From contig JAJTEW010000006.1 of assembly GCA_021299875.1 (NCBI GenBank), forward strand, positions 62,001-126,000: DNA of 64,000 nt, written 5' to 3'. The notes beneath the pieces were generated by a model. The model was not told the origin of the DNA. It did no database searches and saw nothing but the letters and a program-made list of their open reading frames with translations. The DNA is from Comamonadaceae bacterium. Lineage in GTDB: Bacteria > Pseudomonadota > Gammaproteobacteria > Burkholderiales > Burkholderiaceae_C. This document shows positions 34,789 to 42,796 of this stretch, one piece after another. The translations under genes were made by a program, and so were the position numbers. Position 1 is the first letter of the stretch. Each line of letters opens with the position of its first letter.

Positions 34789-35505
34789 ATGGCCGCAGCC
34801 AAACCCAGCAAAACATCCGCTCAGCCGCAAGCCCCAGCCAACCTGCGTCGCCAGCCCTCGCAGGCGCGGGCGCAGCAAACCATGCAAACCCTGTTCAAGG
34901 CGGCTGCTCAGATTTTGGACAAAGAGGGCGAGGCCGGTTTGACCACCAACAAGGTGGCCGCCGCAGCCGGTTTTTCGATTGGCACCCTCTACCAGTACTT
35001 TCCCAGCAAAGAGGTGCTGGTGCAGGCCATGGCGGCCAAAGGGCAGGCCATGGTGTTGCAAGAGTTGGGTCGCTACTTGAGCGAGCTCGAAAATTTGGCC
35101 GATGTGCGAGAGCTGGACGGCCGCGAGCTGCTGGCCAAGGCCATTCGCATCTTGGTGCGGGGTTTTGCCACGGGCAAGGGCTTGAGCCAAAGCCTGATTC
35201 ACCTGTGCTGGACACTGGAAAAGCCCGAAGAAACGGCCAGCGCCGTGCGTCAGGTGGCCGACCGTCTGGCTGTGTTTTTTGAGCGCATTGACCACCCGGC
35301 CCTGCAAACGCCCAGCACGGCCCAAATGTTTGTGTTGACGCGATCGGTGATTGGCACCTTGCGCAGTGCCAGCCTGGAAAAGTCACCCCTGTTGGGCAGC
35401 CCCGCGTTTGAGCAGGCGCTGACCCAAATGGCGTGGGCTTTGTTGGCCCGGCCTGAGGCCCGTCAGGCGGCGGGTTTGGCCTTGGGTGCGCGGCCCATCA
35501 AATAG
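34789..35505 (+). CDS. TetR/AcrR family regulator
   Basis: A 238-residue repressor with an alanine/lysine-rich N-terminal extension, then the TetR helix-turn-helix at about residues 30-80 (TMQTLFKAAAQILDKEGEAG; VAAAAGFSIGTLYQYFPSKEVL). The C-terminal ligand domain is not assignable. It is divergent from the PF10118 gene, which is its likely target. The final 43 bp overlap the convergent AhpD-like gene. Confidence 0.9.
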   Translation: MAAAKPSKTSAQPQAPANLRRQPSQARAQQTMQTLFKAAAQILDKEGEAGLTTNKVAAAAGFSIGTLYQYFPSKEVLVQAMAAKGQAMVLQELGRYLSELENLADVRELDGRELLAKAIRILVRGFATGKGLSQSLIHLCWTLEKPEETASAVRQVADRLAVFFERIDHPALQTPSTAQMFVLTRSVIGTLRSASLEKSPLLGSPAFEQALTQMAWALLARPEARQAAGLALGARPIK

Positions 35506-36083
35506 AACTCGGGGTTGGGCATCATGCCGCTGAAGCTGGCCATGCGGTTACTCAGACCAAAAAAAGCCGTGATGGCCGCGATGTCCCAGATGTCTTCGTC
35601 GTCAAAGCCGTGGGCGTGCAGGGCGGCAAAGTCGGCGTCTTGCACTTGGTCGGAGTGGTTGCAGACCTTGAGTGCGAAGTCCAGCATGGCGCGCTGGCGG
35701 GGGCTGATGTCGGCTTTGCGGTAATTGATCGCGACTTGGTCGGCCACCAGTGGTTTTTTCTCGTAAATGCGCAAGATCGCACCGTGGGCCACCACGCAAT
35801 ACAGGCAATTGTTGGCCGCGCTGGTGGTGGTCACGATCATCTCGCGCTCGCCCTTGGTCAGGCCACTTTCGCGCCCCACAGACTCGGGCACCATCAGGGC
35901 GTCGTGGTAGGCAAAAAATGCACGCCATTCAGCGGGGCGGCGGGCAAAGGCCAGAAACACGTTGGGCACAAAACCGGCTTTTTCTTGCACCTCCAGCACC
36001 TTGGCGCGGATGTCGTCGGGCAAGTCTTTGATTTCGGGGGCGGGGTAGCGGGCGGCGGTGGCTGAAGGCTGGGGTGTGCTCAT
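35463..36083 (-). CDS. AhpD-like peroxidase-related protein (CMD fold)
   Basis: A 206-residue carboxymuconolactone-decarboxylase-fold protein of the peroxidase-related branch. The thiol active site is NNCLYCVVAHGAI, with CxxC followed by the conserved His; AhpD uses these residues to reduce peroxide-linked partners. It is cytoplasmic and lacks a signal. ATG 36083 is used. It is divergent from another CMD-fold gene 57 bp away and overlaps the convergent TetR gene by 43 bp. Confidence 0.9.
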   Translation of the reverse strand: MSTPQPSATAARYPAPEIKDLPDDIRAKVLEVQEKAGFVPNVFLAFARRPAEWRAFFAYHDALMVPESVGRESGLTKGEREMIVTTTSAANNCLYCVVAHGAILRIYEKKPLVADQVAINYRKADISPRQRAMLDFALKVCNHSDQVQDADFAALHAHGFDDEDIWDIAAITAFFGLSNRMASFSGMMPNPEFYLMGRAPKAKPAA

Positions 36084-36140
36084 GGTGTCTCCTGTTGGGC
36101 TTGCCTTTGATTATGCTCAAGGCTCTTTAAGGAGTCTGTC

Positions 36141-36554
36141 ATGTCCAAATCACCGATTGAACAAGCCCGTGAAACCCACGCCGATGACGCCGCTTTTCAG
36201 GCGGGCCTGACCACCCGCACCCAAGTCATGGGCCCGGCCTATGTGGATCGCGCCTTGGGCGCTGCCACGGACTACACCATGCCCATGCAAGAGTTCATCA
36301 CCGCCAACGCGTGGGGCAACGTTTGGCAGCGCCCGGGCCTCGAGTTGAAAACCCGCAGCCTGATCACCGTGGCCATGCTGGCCGCTCAGGGTAAACAGCA
36401 TGAGCTCAAAGCCCATGTGCGCGGCGCCATCCACAACGGGGCCACGCCCGAAGAGCTGCGTGAAGTGATGCTCCACGCCACGGTGTACTGCGGGTTTCCC
36501 ACGGCCATCGATGCGTTTCGCAGCGTGACCGAGGTGGTCGAGTCCATGACCTGA
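36141..36554 (+). CDS. 4-carboxymuconolactone decarboxylase-like protein
   Basis: A 137-residue CMD-family protein. The core reads AYVDRALGAATDYTMPMQEFI, NVWQRPGLELKTRSLITVAML and AAQGKQHELKAHVRGAIHNGAT. This resembles PcaC, which decarboxylates 4-carboxymuconolactone in protocatechuate breakdown. No other pca genes are nearby, so the substrate is uncertain. An AAGGAGTCTGTC ribosome binding site precedes the ATG. Confidence 0.88.
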   Translation: MSKSPIEQARETHADDAAFQAGLTTRTQVMGPAYVDRALGAATDYTMPMQEFITANAWGNVWQRPGLELKTRSLITVAMLAAQGKQHELKAHVRGAIHNGATPEELREVMLHATVYCGFPTAIDAFRSVTEVVESMT

Positions 36555-36562
36555 TCGTCGCC

Positions 36563-36841
36563 TCAGTTGGCCCGCGCCACCCAAACCGTGGCGCCTTGCG
36601 GGCCATAGAGCTCGGCGTGGGCCACGTTGCGTGCCAGCCTGAAAAAGTCGCCTGTCTTGAGGTGTTTGACATCCTCGCCCACGGTCAACCAATACTCGCC
36701 CTGCGCCACATAAGCGCTCACATCAAAAGGATGGGTGTGGGTGTCGAGTTTCAGGTTAGCGTCCCATTGGCGCACCAAAATTTCGTCAAAACCTTCGTCC
36801 ATCGATTGGGCGGTGAAGGATTCCAAAGTCGGAGGGGTCAT
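36563..36841 (-). CDS. small cupin-domain protein
   Basis: A 92-residue single-cupin protein. The first cupin motif supplies histidines in LDTHTHPFDVSAYVAQGE and the second motif is FFRLARNVAHAELYG. Such proteins bind a metal and act as small dioxygenases, isomerases or sensors; the role here is unknown. The ATG at 36841 begins MTPPTLESF. Its start lies 14 bp after the upstream FKBP stop on the same strand. Confidence 0.85.
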   Translation of the reverse strand: MTPPTLESFTAQSMDEGFDEILVRQWDANLKLDTHTHPFDVSAYVAQGEYWLTVGEDVKHLKTGDFFRLARNVAHAELYGPQGATVWVARAN

Positions 36842-36854
36842 GTGTGTTTCCTGA

Positions 36855-37298
36855 TCATTTGCCATTGATGGCGAGCAATTCAACTTCGAACAACAAAGTC
36901 GCGTTGGGGGGAATCACGCCGCCCGCGCCGCGTTCACCATAGGCGGTGGCGGGTGGGCAGGTCAATTTGGCACTGCCACCGACTTTCATCATCTGAACGC
37001 CTTCGGTCCAGCAGGGAATCACCCGGTTCAAGGGGAATTCGATGGCCTCATTGCGTTTGTACGAGCTGTCAAACTCCTTGCCATCGGGCAGCGTGCCCCG
37101 GTAGTGCACCTTGACCTTGTCTGAAGCTTTGGGGCTGGCGCCCGTGCCTTCTTTGAGGGCGCGGTAAACCATGCCCGAAGGGGTGAGCCGGGCGCCCGCT
37201 TCTTGGGCTGCTGCGGCCGTGACCGCATTGGAGGCCCACACTGGCGAGGCGTTCAAGAGGCAAAAAGACAGGCCGCTGAGGGCAAAAAGGGTTTTCAT
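36855..37298 (-). CDS. FKBP-type peptidyl-prolyl isomerase, exported
   Basis: A 147-residue single-domain FKBP with a signal peptide (MKTLFALSGLSFCLLNA, cleavage near VWA-S). The FKBP core shows KVHYRGTLPDGKEFDSSYKR, IPCWTEGVQMMKVGG, and the active-site ending YGERGAGGVIPPNATLLFEVELL. It is expected to act in the periplasm as a prolyl isomerase/chaperone. It probably shares a transcript with the cupin gene. Confidence 0.94.
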   Translation of the reverse strand: MKTLFALSGLSFCLLNASPVWASNAVTAAAAQEAGARLTPSGMVYRALKEGTGASPKASDKVKVHYRGTLPDGKEFDSSYKRNEAIEFPLNRVIPCWTEGVQMMKVGGSAKLTCPPATAYGERGAGGVIPPNATLLFEVELLAINGK

Positions 37299-37333
37299 GG
37301 GCGAAGTGAATGAAAGGATGGAAGGGGCAGAGC

Positions 37334-38269
37334 TTAGCCAAAAGTGTGTTGTTGTGCCAAATGCCCCAGCCGGGCCGAGATGCCGCGGAATTCAGCCACC
37401 GTGTGTTCGATGATTTGCTGAGCGGTCAAAACTTCATGGACCAGGCCCGCCGATTGGCCTGCCAAGGCCGGTGCGGCGTTCATGTCGCCGCCAAAGTAAA
37501 CCTGTTGAATGCCCTGAAACGCATCGGGCCCCATCAGGCCCGCCTCATGCAGGCTTTGGGTGAAGGGCGCTTTCAGGGCCCGAATGCAGGGCGACGATTT
37601 GGTGTTGAGCAGGTAAGTGCCCGTGGTGCTGGCGTCCACAATGGCCTGTTTGTAATGGGCATGGACCGGGCTCTCGGCGCAGGCCACAAAGCGGGTGCCC
37701 ATCTGGATGGCTTCGGCCCCCAGGGCAAAGGCAGCGGCCATGCCGCGTCCGTCCACGATGCCGCCTGCGGCAATCAGGGGCAGGTCGGTTTTTTCACGGA
37801 TGGCCTGCAACAGCACCAAAGTGCTGACTTCTTCCGGGTTTTTGAAGCCACCCCCTTCTGAGCCTTCGACCACCAGGCCATCGACACCGGCATCGGCGCA
37901 TTTGAGGGCTGCCTCCAAGGTCGGCACGGCGTGGTAAACCGCGATGCCTGCCGCTTGCAGCGGCGCGACAAACTTGGCCGGACTCCCGGCAGAGGTGGTG
38001 ACAAAACGCACACCGGACTCGCAGACAAAGCGCAGCATGGCATCGTCTTTCAAAAACCGGATCGGCAGGTTCACCCCAAAAGGCAAACCCGTTTGGCACA
38101 TGGCCGAGATTTCACGCTGGCAGTTCTCGGTCTCGCCCGAAGAGGTTTCGATGATCCCCAAACCGCCAGCGCGCGACACTGCCGAGGCCAAAGCGCTTCG
38201 GGCAATCCAGCCCATGGGCGCTTGCAAGATGGGGTAAGTTGCCCCGGTGTGGGCCAAAACGCGGTTCAT
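37334..38269 (-). CDS. nitronate monooxygenase family protein
   Basis: A 311-residue FMN-dependent TIM-barrel protein of the 2-nitropropane dioxygenase/nitronate monooxygenase family. It shows YPILQAPMGWIARSALASAV (FMN loop), GLVVEGSEGGGF, the phosphate-binding LIAAGGIVDGRGMAAAFALG and QMGTRFVA. The catalytic His of strict nitronate monooxygenases is replaced in this region (GSEGGGF rather than AGGH), so the true substrate may differ. ATG 38269 begins MNRVLAHTG. Confidence 0.85.
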   Translation of the reverse strand: MNRVLAHTGATYPILQAPMGWIARSALASAVSRAGGLGIIETSSGETENCQREISAMCQTGLPFGVNLPIRFLKDDAMLRFVCESGVRFVTTSAGSPAKFVAPLQAAGIAVYHAVPTLEAALKCADAGVDGLVVEGSEGGGFKNPEEVSTLVLLQAIREKTDLPLIAAGGIVDGRGMAAAFALGAEAIQMGTRFVACAESPVHAHYKQAIVDASTTGTYLLNTKSSPCIRALKAPFTQSLHEAGLMGPDAFQGIQQVYFGGDMNAAPALAGQSAGLVHEVLTAQQIIEHTVAEFRGISARLGHLAQQHTFG

Positions 38270-38394
38270 GTCGGTACCTTGAAGCTGAAAAAAACCATGA
38301 TACGGCCCCCGACCTGTGGGCGCAGTCGCCAAACTGTCGCAGTTTGCGCTGGGCTTTGCCTAAACTTGCAACTTGTTCATTGAAAGGTTTGCTC

Positions 38395-39027
38395 ATGGCT
38401 TTGACCCTGTTTGCTTTTGACACCCCCAACGCCCGCAAGATCACCGTGGCTTTGGAAGAAATGGGCCTGGACTATGCGGTGCAGGTGGTGGACATCACGC
38501 GCAACGAACAATTTGCGCCCGATTTTTTGAAGATCAGCCCGAACAACAAAATCCCGGCCTTGGTCGACACGGATGGGCCCGATGGGCTAACACAAACGGT
38601 TTTTGAGTCGGGCGCCATCTTGATTTATTTGGCAGAAAAGACCGGACAATTTTTACCCTCCAAAGGCGCTGGCCGGGTGGCCGCGCTCGAGTGGTTGATG
38701 TTTCAGATGGGGGGATTTGGGCCCGCGCCGGGCCAGGTGCACCACTTTGTGGCCTTGAGCGATGAGGGCGACAAGCGCTATGGTTTGCAGCGCTTCATGG
38801 CCGAAACCCTGCGGCTTTACGGCGTGATGGACCGCCGCTTGGCCGAGCAGCCGTTTTTTGCAGGTGACCTGTCAATTGCCGACTTCGCGATTTTGGGGTG
38901 GGTATGGCGCCACCCACGTCACCAAGTCGATCTGGCGCTGTTTCCCCATGTTCAGCGTTGGTACCAGAGCCTGATGGCCAGACCTGCCGTACAACAAGGC
39001 TTTGCCGTGGCATTGCGCCGGGATTAA
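38395..39027 (+). CDS. glutathione S-transferase family protein
   Basis: A 210-residue GST related to the YfcG/YghU branch. The N-terminal thioredoxin-like domain has FDTPNARKITVALEEMG and the cis-Pro/Ser glutathione-binding segment NNKIPALVD...VFESGAILIYLAEK. The C-terminal helical domain has the N-capping motif FAGDLSIADFAIL. It may act in disulfide reduction or detoxification. ATG 38395 was chosen since the conserved fold starts directly after it. Confidence 0.92.
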   Translation: MALTLFAFDTPNARKITVALEEMGLDYAVQVVDITRNEQFAPDFLKISPNNKIPALVDTDGPDGLTQTVFESGAILIYLAEKTGQFLPSKGAGRVAALEWLMFQMGGFGPAPGQVHHFVALSDEGDKRYGLQRFMAETLRLYGVMDRRLAEQPFFAGDLSIADFAILGWVWRHPRHQVDLALFPHVQRWYQSLMARPAVQQGFAVALRRD

Positions 39028-39164
39028 TGCAACCGCAGCGCGAATTCAAGCCGCGCGAGGGTGGACCGTGTGCAGGCATTTCGCCTTTGAAGCTGTTTGC
39101 TTCGGCGCCATCGGCCCATTCTTGTGGCTTAATATCGTTTTGCATTTTTTATCCGGAGCCACAG

Positions 39165-39335
39165 ATGGGCAACAAAATCGTCACCGAAGCAGACCGTAAA
39201 TTCACCCCCCCACTGCCCGCATTGCCAGGCGTGAACTTGCGCACAGGCGGCCGTGGTCAGCGCGTCAGCCTTGAGCGCGGTGTGGCCACACGCAGCAAAA
39301 AGAACCCTGGTAAGCGCTCCAAAAAGGGCGGTTGA
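39165..39335 (+). CDS. 56-residue basic protein
   Basis: A short open frame with a convincing GGAG eight bases before its ATG and a strong terminator after it. The product starts MGNKIVTEADRKFTPPLPAL, continues with a glycine/arginine stretch, and ends in a lysine-rich tail (RSKKNPGKRSKKGG). It has no membrane segment and a high positive charge, suggesting RNA or DNA binding. I do not recognise a named family. Isolated transcription unit between GST and MAPEG. Confidence 0.7.
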   Translation: MGNKIVTEADRKFTPPLPALPGVNLRTGGRGQRVSLERGVATRSKKNPGKRSKKGG

Positions 39336-39371
39336 CCCCGGGGCGCCCGGCGCACTGCCGGGCCAGTGCCC

Positions 39372-39400
39372 AGCCACTGAAGTTTCAGTGGCTTTTTTTT
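39372..39400 (+). terminator. rho-independent terminator after the 56-residue gene
   Basis: AGCCACTGAA-GT-TTCAGTGGCT followed by eight T. A perfect 10-bp stem beginning 36 bases after the stop codon of the small basic protein. Confidence 0.93.
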
Positions 39401-39451
39401 CGGTTTTTGGCTGGGCCTTTCAGGCATGAGTGGCTGAGCGAGGAGTGCAGC

Positions 39452-39844
39452 ATGTTGATTTCATATGGTGCCGTGTTGGTGGCGGGAATCATGCCGGTGG
39501 TGTGTGCGGGCATCGCCAAATCGGGCTTCAAGGGCTATGACAACAGCGACCCACGCGCGTGGCTGTCCCGTCAGACCGGCTTCAGAGCGCGCGCCAATGC
39601 CGCGCAAGCCAACTGTTTTGAGGCTTTTCCCTTTTTTGCTGTGGCGGTGGTTTTGGCGCTGCTCACCGGGGTCGAGCCTGACTGGGTTGATGCCTTGGCC
39701 ATGCTGTTCATTGCCTTTCGGGTGGCCTATGTGTTCTTTTATGTGACCGACAAAGCCAAATGGCGAACCATGGTCTGGTCGGGCGCCTATGTGGTGGTGT
39801 TGGCACTGTTCGCCATGGCGATGCTGAATTTGCACCCCGGTTGA
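39452..39844 (+). CDS. MAPEG family membrane protein
   Basis: A 130-residue protein with four predicted helices and the MAPEG signature RQTGFRARANAAQANCFEAFPFFAV. In this superfamily the RAxxAxxNxxE motif contacts glutathione. Helices are at LISYGAVLVAGIMPVVCAG, FPFFAVAVVLALLTG, AMLFIAFRVAYVFFYV and WSGAYVVVLALFAMAML. It may be a membrane glutathione transferase or have another role. A GAGGAGTGCAGC ribosome binding site precedes the ATG. Confidence 0.9.
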   Translation: MLISYGAVLVAGIMPVVCAGIAKSGFKGYDNSDPRAWLSRQTGFRARANAAQANCFEAFPFFAVAVVLALLTGVEPDWVDALAMLFIAFRVAYVFFYVTDKAKWRTMVWSGAYVVVLALFAMAMLNLHPG

Positions 39845-39883
39845 CCCCAAAAAGCCAAGTTAACAAGGCACAATAAGCCCTCT

Positions 39884-39976
39884 GCCCCGGTGGTGAAACT
39901 GGTAGACACACCGGACTTAAAATCCGTTGCTTCGTTCATAGCGGGCGTACCGGTTCGATTCCGGTTCGGGGCACCA
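39884..39976 (+). tRNA. tRNA-Leu (UAA)
   Basis: A complete class II tRNA. The acceptor stem GCCCCGG pairs with TCGGGGC, the D-arm has TGGTGAAACTGGTAGACAC, the anticodon loop is CTTAAAA (anticodon TAA), and there is a long variable arm (TTGCTTCGTTCATAGCGGGCGT). The T-arm is ACCGG-TTCGATT-CCGGT, and a genomically encoded CCA ends at 39976. The next gene starts 20 bp later, so they could share a primary transcript. Confidence 0.97.
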
Positions 39977-39995
39977 AAGTAATCAAAGCACCTTC

Positions 39996-40622
39996 ATGAC
40001 CCAAGACAACGCAGCGCTTGAAATCCACGTGCATGGTGATGTGCCCATCAAGCCCGGCACCGACACCACCTCCTTGCAAGAGGCCTTGAAGCCCTTGTGG
40101 CGGTACGCCGGTGCGCGCAGTTGGGTGGAAGGGGTCATCAGCCTTTACGAAGAAGAGCCAGGCATCCGATTTGACCCCGCCACCCAACGCTTGCAACTGT
40201 GCTGGACGGTGCGGGGCGACGAGGATTTTCGTTTGGTCATGGACGATCTGTGCATGAACCTCAATGAGTTGTCTGCAGCCGGCACCCAAATCGAGGTGAC
40301 TTTCTACGACACCGAGTTCGATGACGAGGACGAGGCCAGTGGTGCCGAGTCGCGTGATGATTTTGTGATGCTGTTTGTCGGTCCTGACCCAGGGGCCATC
40401 ATGCAAGCCCAGCGCGATTTGCTGGTCCACGATGTCGTCAACATGATGGAGCGCCACTTTGATGGGGCTGAGTTGTCGGGTGTGGTGGCTGAAATCGACA
40501 AGTTGTTCAGCTCGCGCTTTGACAGTTTGGTCAGCTCTTTGGACATTGGCAAGCCGCCCCGTGGCCCCGGTGGCGGCAATGGTCACGGCGGCGGCGGTCG
40601 CCGTCCACGCCATTTGCACTGA
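39996..40622 (+). CDS. conserved hypothetical acidic protein with Gly/His-rich tail
   Basis: A 208-residue soluble protein that I cannot assign to a functional family. It is acidic through residues 1-175 (for example YDTEFDDEDEASGAE near 105) and then has a glycine/histidine/arginine-rich low-complexity tail (GKPPRGPGGGNGHGGGG...HLH) that could bind metal or nucleic acid. There is no signal peptide or membrane segment. It lies between tRNA-Leu and a UMF1 permease, 14 bp upstream of the latter. Confidence 0.8.
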   Translation: MTQDNAALEIHVHGDVPIKPGTDTTSLQEALKPLWRYAGARSWVEGVISLYEEEPGIRFDPATQRLQLCWTVRGDEDFRLVMDDLCMNLNELSAAGTQIEVTFYDTEFDDEDEASGAESRDDFVMLFVGPDPGAIMQAQRDLLVHDVVNMMERHFDGAELSGVVAEIDKLFSSRFDSLVSSLDIGKPPRGPGGGNGHGGGGRRPRHLH

Positions 40623-40636
40623 GCGGGGAGCGCCGC

Positions 40637-41938
40637 ATGAACGCCTTGGGTCTTCGTTCTGCACTCAATCCGGGTGTGCGTCTGCGTGAGGTCTTTGGCT
40701 GGGCCATGTATGACTTCGCCAACTCGGGCTATACCACCGTGGTCATCACGGCCGTGTTTGCCGCCTATTTTGTGGGTGGCGTGGCCGATGGGGCCGACTG
40801 GGCCACTTTGGCATGGACATCGGGCCTGAGCCTGTCTTATCTGATCGTCATGCTCACCATGCCCGGTCTGGGTGCCTGGGCCGACCGGGTGGCCGGCAAA
40901 AAACGCATGCTGATGTGGGTCACCGCGGGTTGTGTGCTGAGCACAGCGGCCTTGTCTTGGGTGGGGCCCGGTCAGGTGGCGCTGGGTTTGTTCATCTTGG
41001 TGGTGTCCAACACCTTTTTTTCTTATGGTGAGTCGCTCACCGCCTCGTTTTTGCCCGAATTGTCCAAGCCCCATGCCATGGGCCGCGTGAGTGGTTGGGG
41101 GTGGTCTTTGGGCTACATCGGCGGCATGTTGACCTTGGGCATTTGTTTGGCTTATGTGCTGTCTGCCCAGGCGCGTGGCGAGTCGGGCGCGCAGTTTGTC
41201 CCCGTCACCATGTGGATCACGGCGGCCATGTATGGCGCAGCGGCCTTGGTGACCTTGGCGTTGTTGCGCGAGCACTCGCCCCCGCGGCCTCATGCCCCGG
41301 TGGTGTCGGTGTTGCAAAGCTTGCGGGGGCTGCGGCAAACCCTGCGTGAGGCCTTGCCTTACCGTGATTTCACCCGTTTGCTGGCCTGTGCGGTGGCCTA
41401 TCAAGGTGGGGTGGCCGTGGCCATCACGCTGGCGGCCATTTATGCCGAGCAGGTGATTGGTTTCCAACCGCAAGAGACCATGGTGCTGATCTTTGTGCTC
41501 AACCTGGCGGCTTTTGCGGGGGCTTTGTTATTGGGTTATGTGCAAGACCGCGTGGGCCACAAGCTGACTTTGTCCCTGACTTTGCTGGGTTGGGTGGCCA
41601 CTTGCTTCATCGCGGCTTTGTCGACCGACAAGGCCACGTTCTGGTGGGCTGCAGGCATTGCTGGTTTTTGCATGGGCTCAAGCCAATCTTCGGGCCGGGC
41701 CATGGCGGGACTGATGGTGCCCCCCCACCGATTGGGTGAGTTTTTTGGTCTGTGGACGTTCGCCATTCGATTGGCCAGCATCTTGGGGCCACTGATGTAC
41801 GGCCTGATCACTTGGCTGAGCGATGGCAACCAGCGTTTGGCGATCGGGGCGACCTCCTTGCTGTTCATTTTGGGTTGGGTGCTGTTGATGCCCGTCGATG
41901 TGGAGCGCGGCCGCTTGGCGGCGCAAAAGCCTGCCTGA
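40637..41938 (+). CDS. UMF1-type MFS permease (Atg22-like)
   Basis: A 433-residue, roughly 12-helix permease. The opening WAMYDFANSGYTTVVITAVF is the hallmark of the UMF1/Atg22-like MFS family; the yeast relative exports amino acids from the vacuole. Other typical parts are WADRVAGKKRML, NTFFSYGESLTASFLPEL and GSSQSSGRAMAGLMVPPHRLGEFFG written across the tenth loop. The bacterial substrate is unknown. It converges with murI, leaving 4 bp. Confidence 0.92.
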   Translation: MNALGLRSALNPGVRLREVFGWAMYDFANSGYTTVVITAVFAAYFVGGVADGADWATLAWTSGLSLSYLIVMLTMPGLGAWADRVAGKKRMLMWVTAGCVLSTAALSWVGPGQVALGLFILVVSNTFFSYGESLTASFLPELSKPHAMGRVSGWGWSLGYIGGMLTLGICLAYVLSAQARGESGAQFVPVTMWITAAMYGAAALVTLALLREHSPPRPHAPVVSVLQSLRGLRQTLREALPYRDFTRLLACAVAYQGGVAVAITLAAIYAEQVIGFQPQETMVLIFVLNLAAFAGALLLGYVQDRVGHKLTLSLTLLGWVATCFIAALSTDKATFWWAAGIAGFCMGSSQSSGRAMAGLMVPPHRLGEFFGLWTFAIRLASILGPLMYGLITWLSDGNQRLAIGATSLLFILGWVLLMPVDVERGRLAAQKPA

Positions 41939-41942
41939 TGGT

Positions 41943-42794
41943 TCAGGCTTGCAGTGCGGCAGGCACAGCCTCGCAGACCTCGGGCGGCAAGCCCAGCCAA
42001 CGCATCGCGGCGGCTTGCAGGCCTGATAAGTCACCCGTGGTCATCAAGCGCATGGGCAGGGCACAGCCGTGGGATTCTTTCGTGTTCAGCAAGCCCGCTG
42101 CCGCCAACAAGCGCTGCGTTTGACGCGCCACCGCCTCGCCTGTCGAGAGCAGTTGCACATCTGGCCCGAGCCGTTGGCGCAAATCGTTTTCGACAAACAC
42201 ATAGTGGGTACAGCCCAGCACCAAGGTGTCGATGTCGCCAGGTCCCGAACCAAAGCGGCCCATGGCCTGGGTGTAGGTCTGCAGCAGATGCGCGATTTGC
42301 GCTTGCGCGGCCTGTGATTGATCGGGCAGGGTGCTTTGCTCAATGGCCAAGGCCAAGCCGTTGCAGGCCTGCACCACAAAATGGGCTTCGCCTTGAACAC
42401 TGGCCAACAGGCGAGCGAATTTGTCACTGCCCACTGTGCCCCGCGTCGCGATCACCCCGATATGGCCTGTACGGCTCAGGGCGAGGGCTGGTTTCAGTGC
42501 AGGCTCGACGCCCACCAGAGGCAGTTGGGGGTGCTGGGCACGCAACGCGTGGATGGCCGCAGCGGTGGCGGTGTTGCAGGCCACGACCAGCGCTTTGATG
42601 TGGTGCTGCGCCAGCAAATGCGTGGCAATCGTTTCGGTCCGCTCTCGGACAAAAGCTTCGGTTTTTTCGCCATAGGGCGCGTGGGCGTTGTCGGCCAAAT
42701 ACACAAAGCGTTCGCGTGGCAAGGCCTTTTGCAAGGCCCGCAACACACTCAGGCCCCCAATGCCGCTGTCAAAAACGCCAATGGGGTTGTTCAC
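41943..42794 (-). CDS. murI: glutamate racemase
   Basis: A 283-residue racemase that supplies D-glutamate for peptidoglycan. Both catalytic cysteines are visible, in VVACNTATAAA and VLGCTHYVF, along with the N-terminal IGVFDSGIGGLSVLRAL and YLADNAHAPYG. The start is assigned to GTG 42794, three bases after the fumarase stop, because no ATG fits and the conserved N-terminus begins immediately. It is probably coupled to the fumarase gene. Confidence 0.95.
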   Translation of the reverse strand: MNNPIGVFDSGIGGLSVLRALQKALPRERFVYLADNAHAPYGEKTEAFVRERTETIATHLLAQHHIKALVVACNTATAAAIHALRAQHPQLPLVGVEPALKPALALSRTGHIGVIATRGTVGSDKFARLLASVQGEAHFVVQACNGLALAIEQSTLPDQSQAAQAQIAHLLQTYTQAMGRFGSGPGDIDTLVLGCTHYVFVENDLRQRLGPDVQLLSTGEAVARQTQRLLAAAGLLNTKESHGCALPMRLMTTGDLSGLQAAAMRWLGLPPEVCEAVPAALQA

Positions 42795-42796
42795 GA

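Noticed and set aside
36141..36554. pcaC within a protocatechuate pathway
   Set aside because: Family resemblance only; no other pca genes are in the neighbourhood, so the pathway assignment is not supported.
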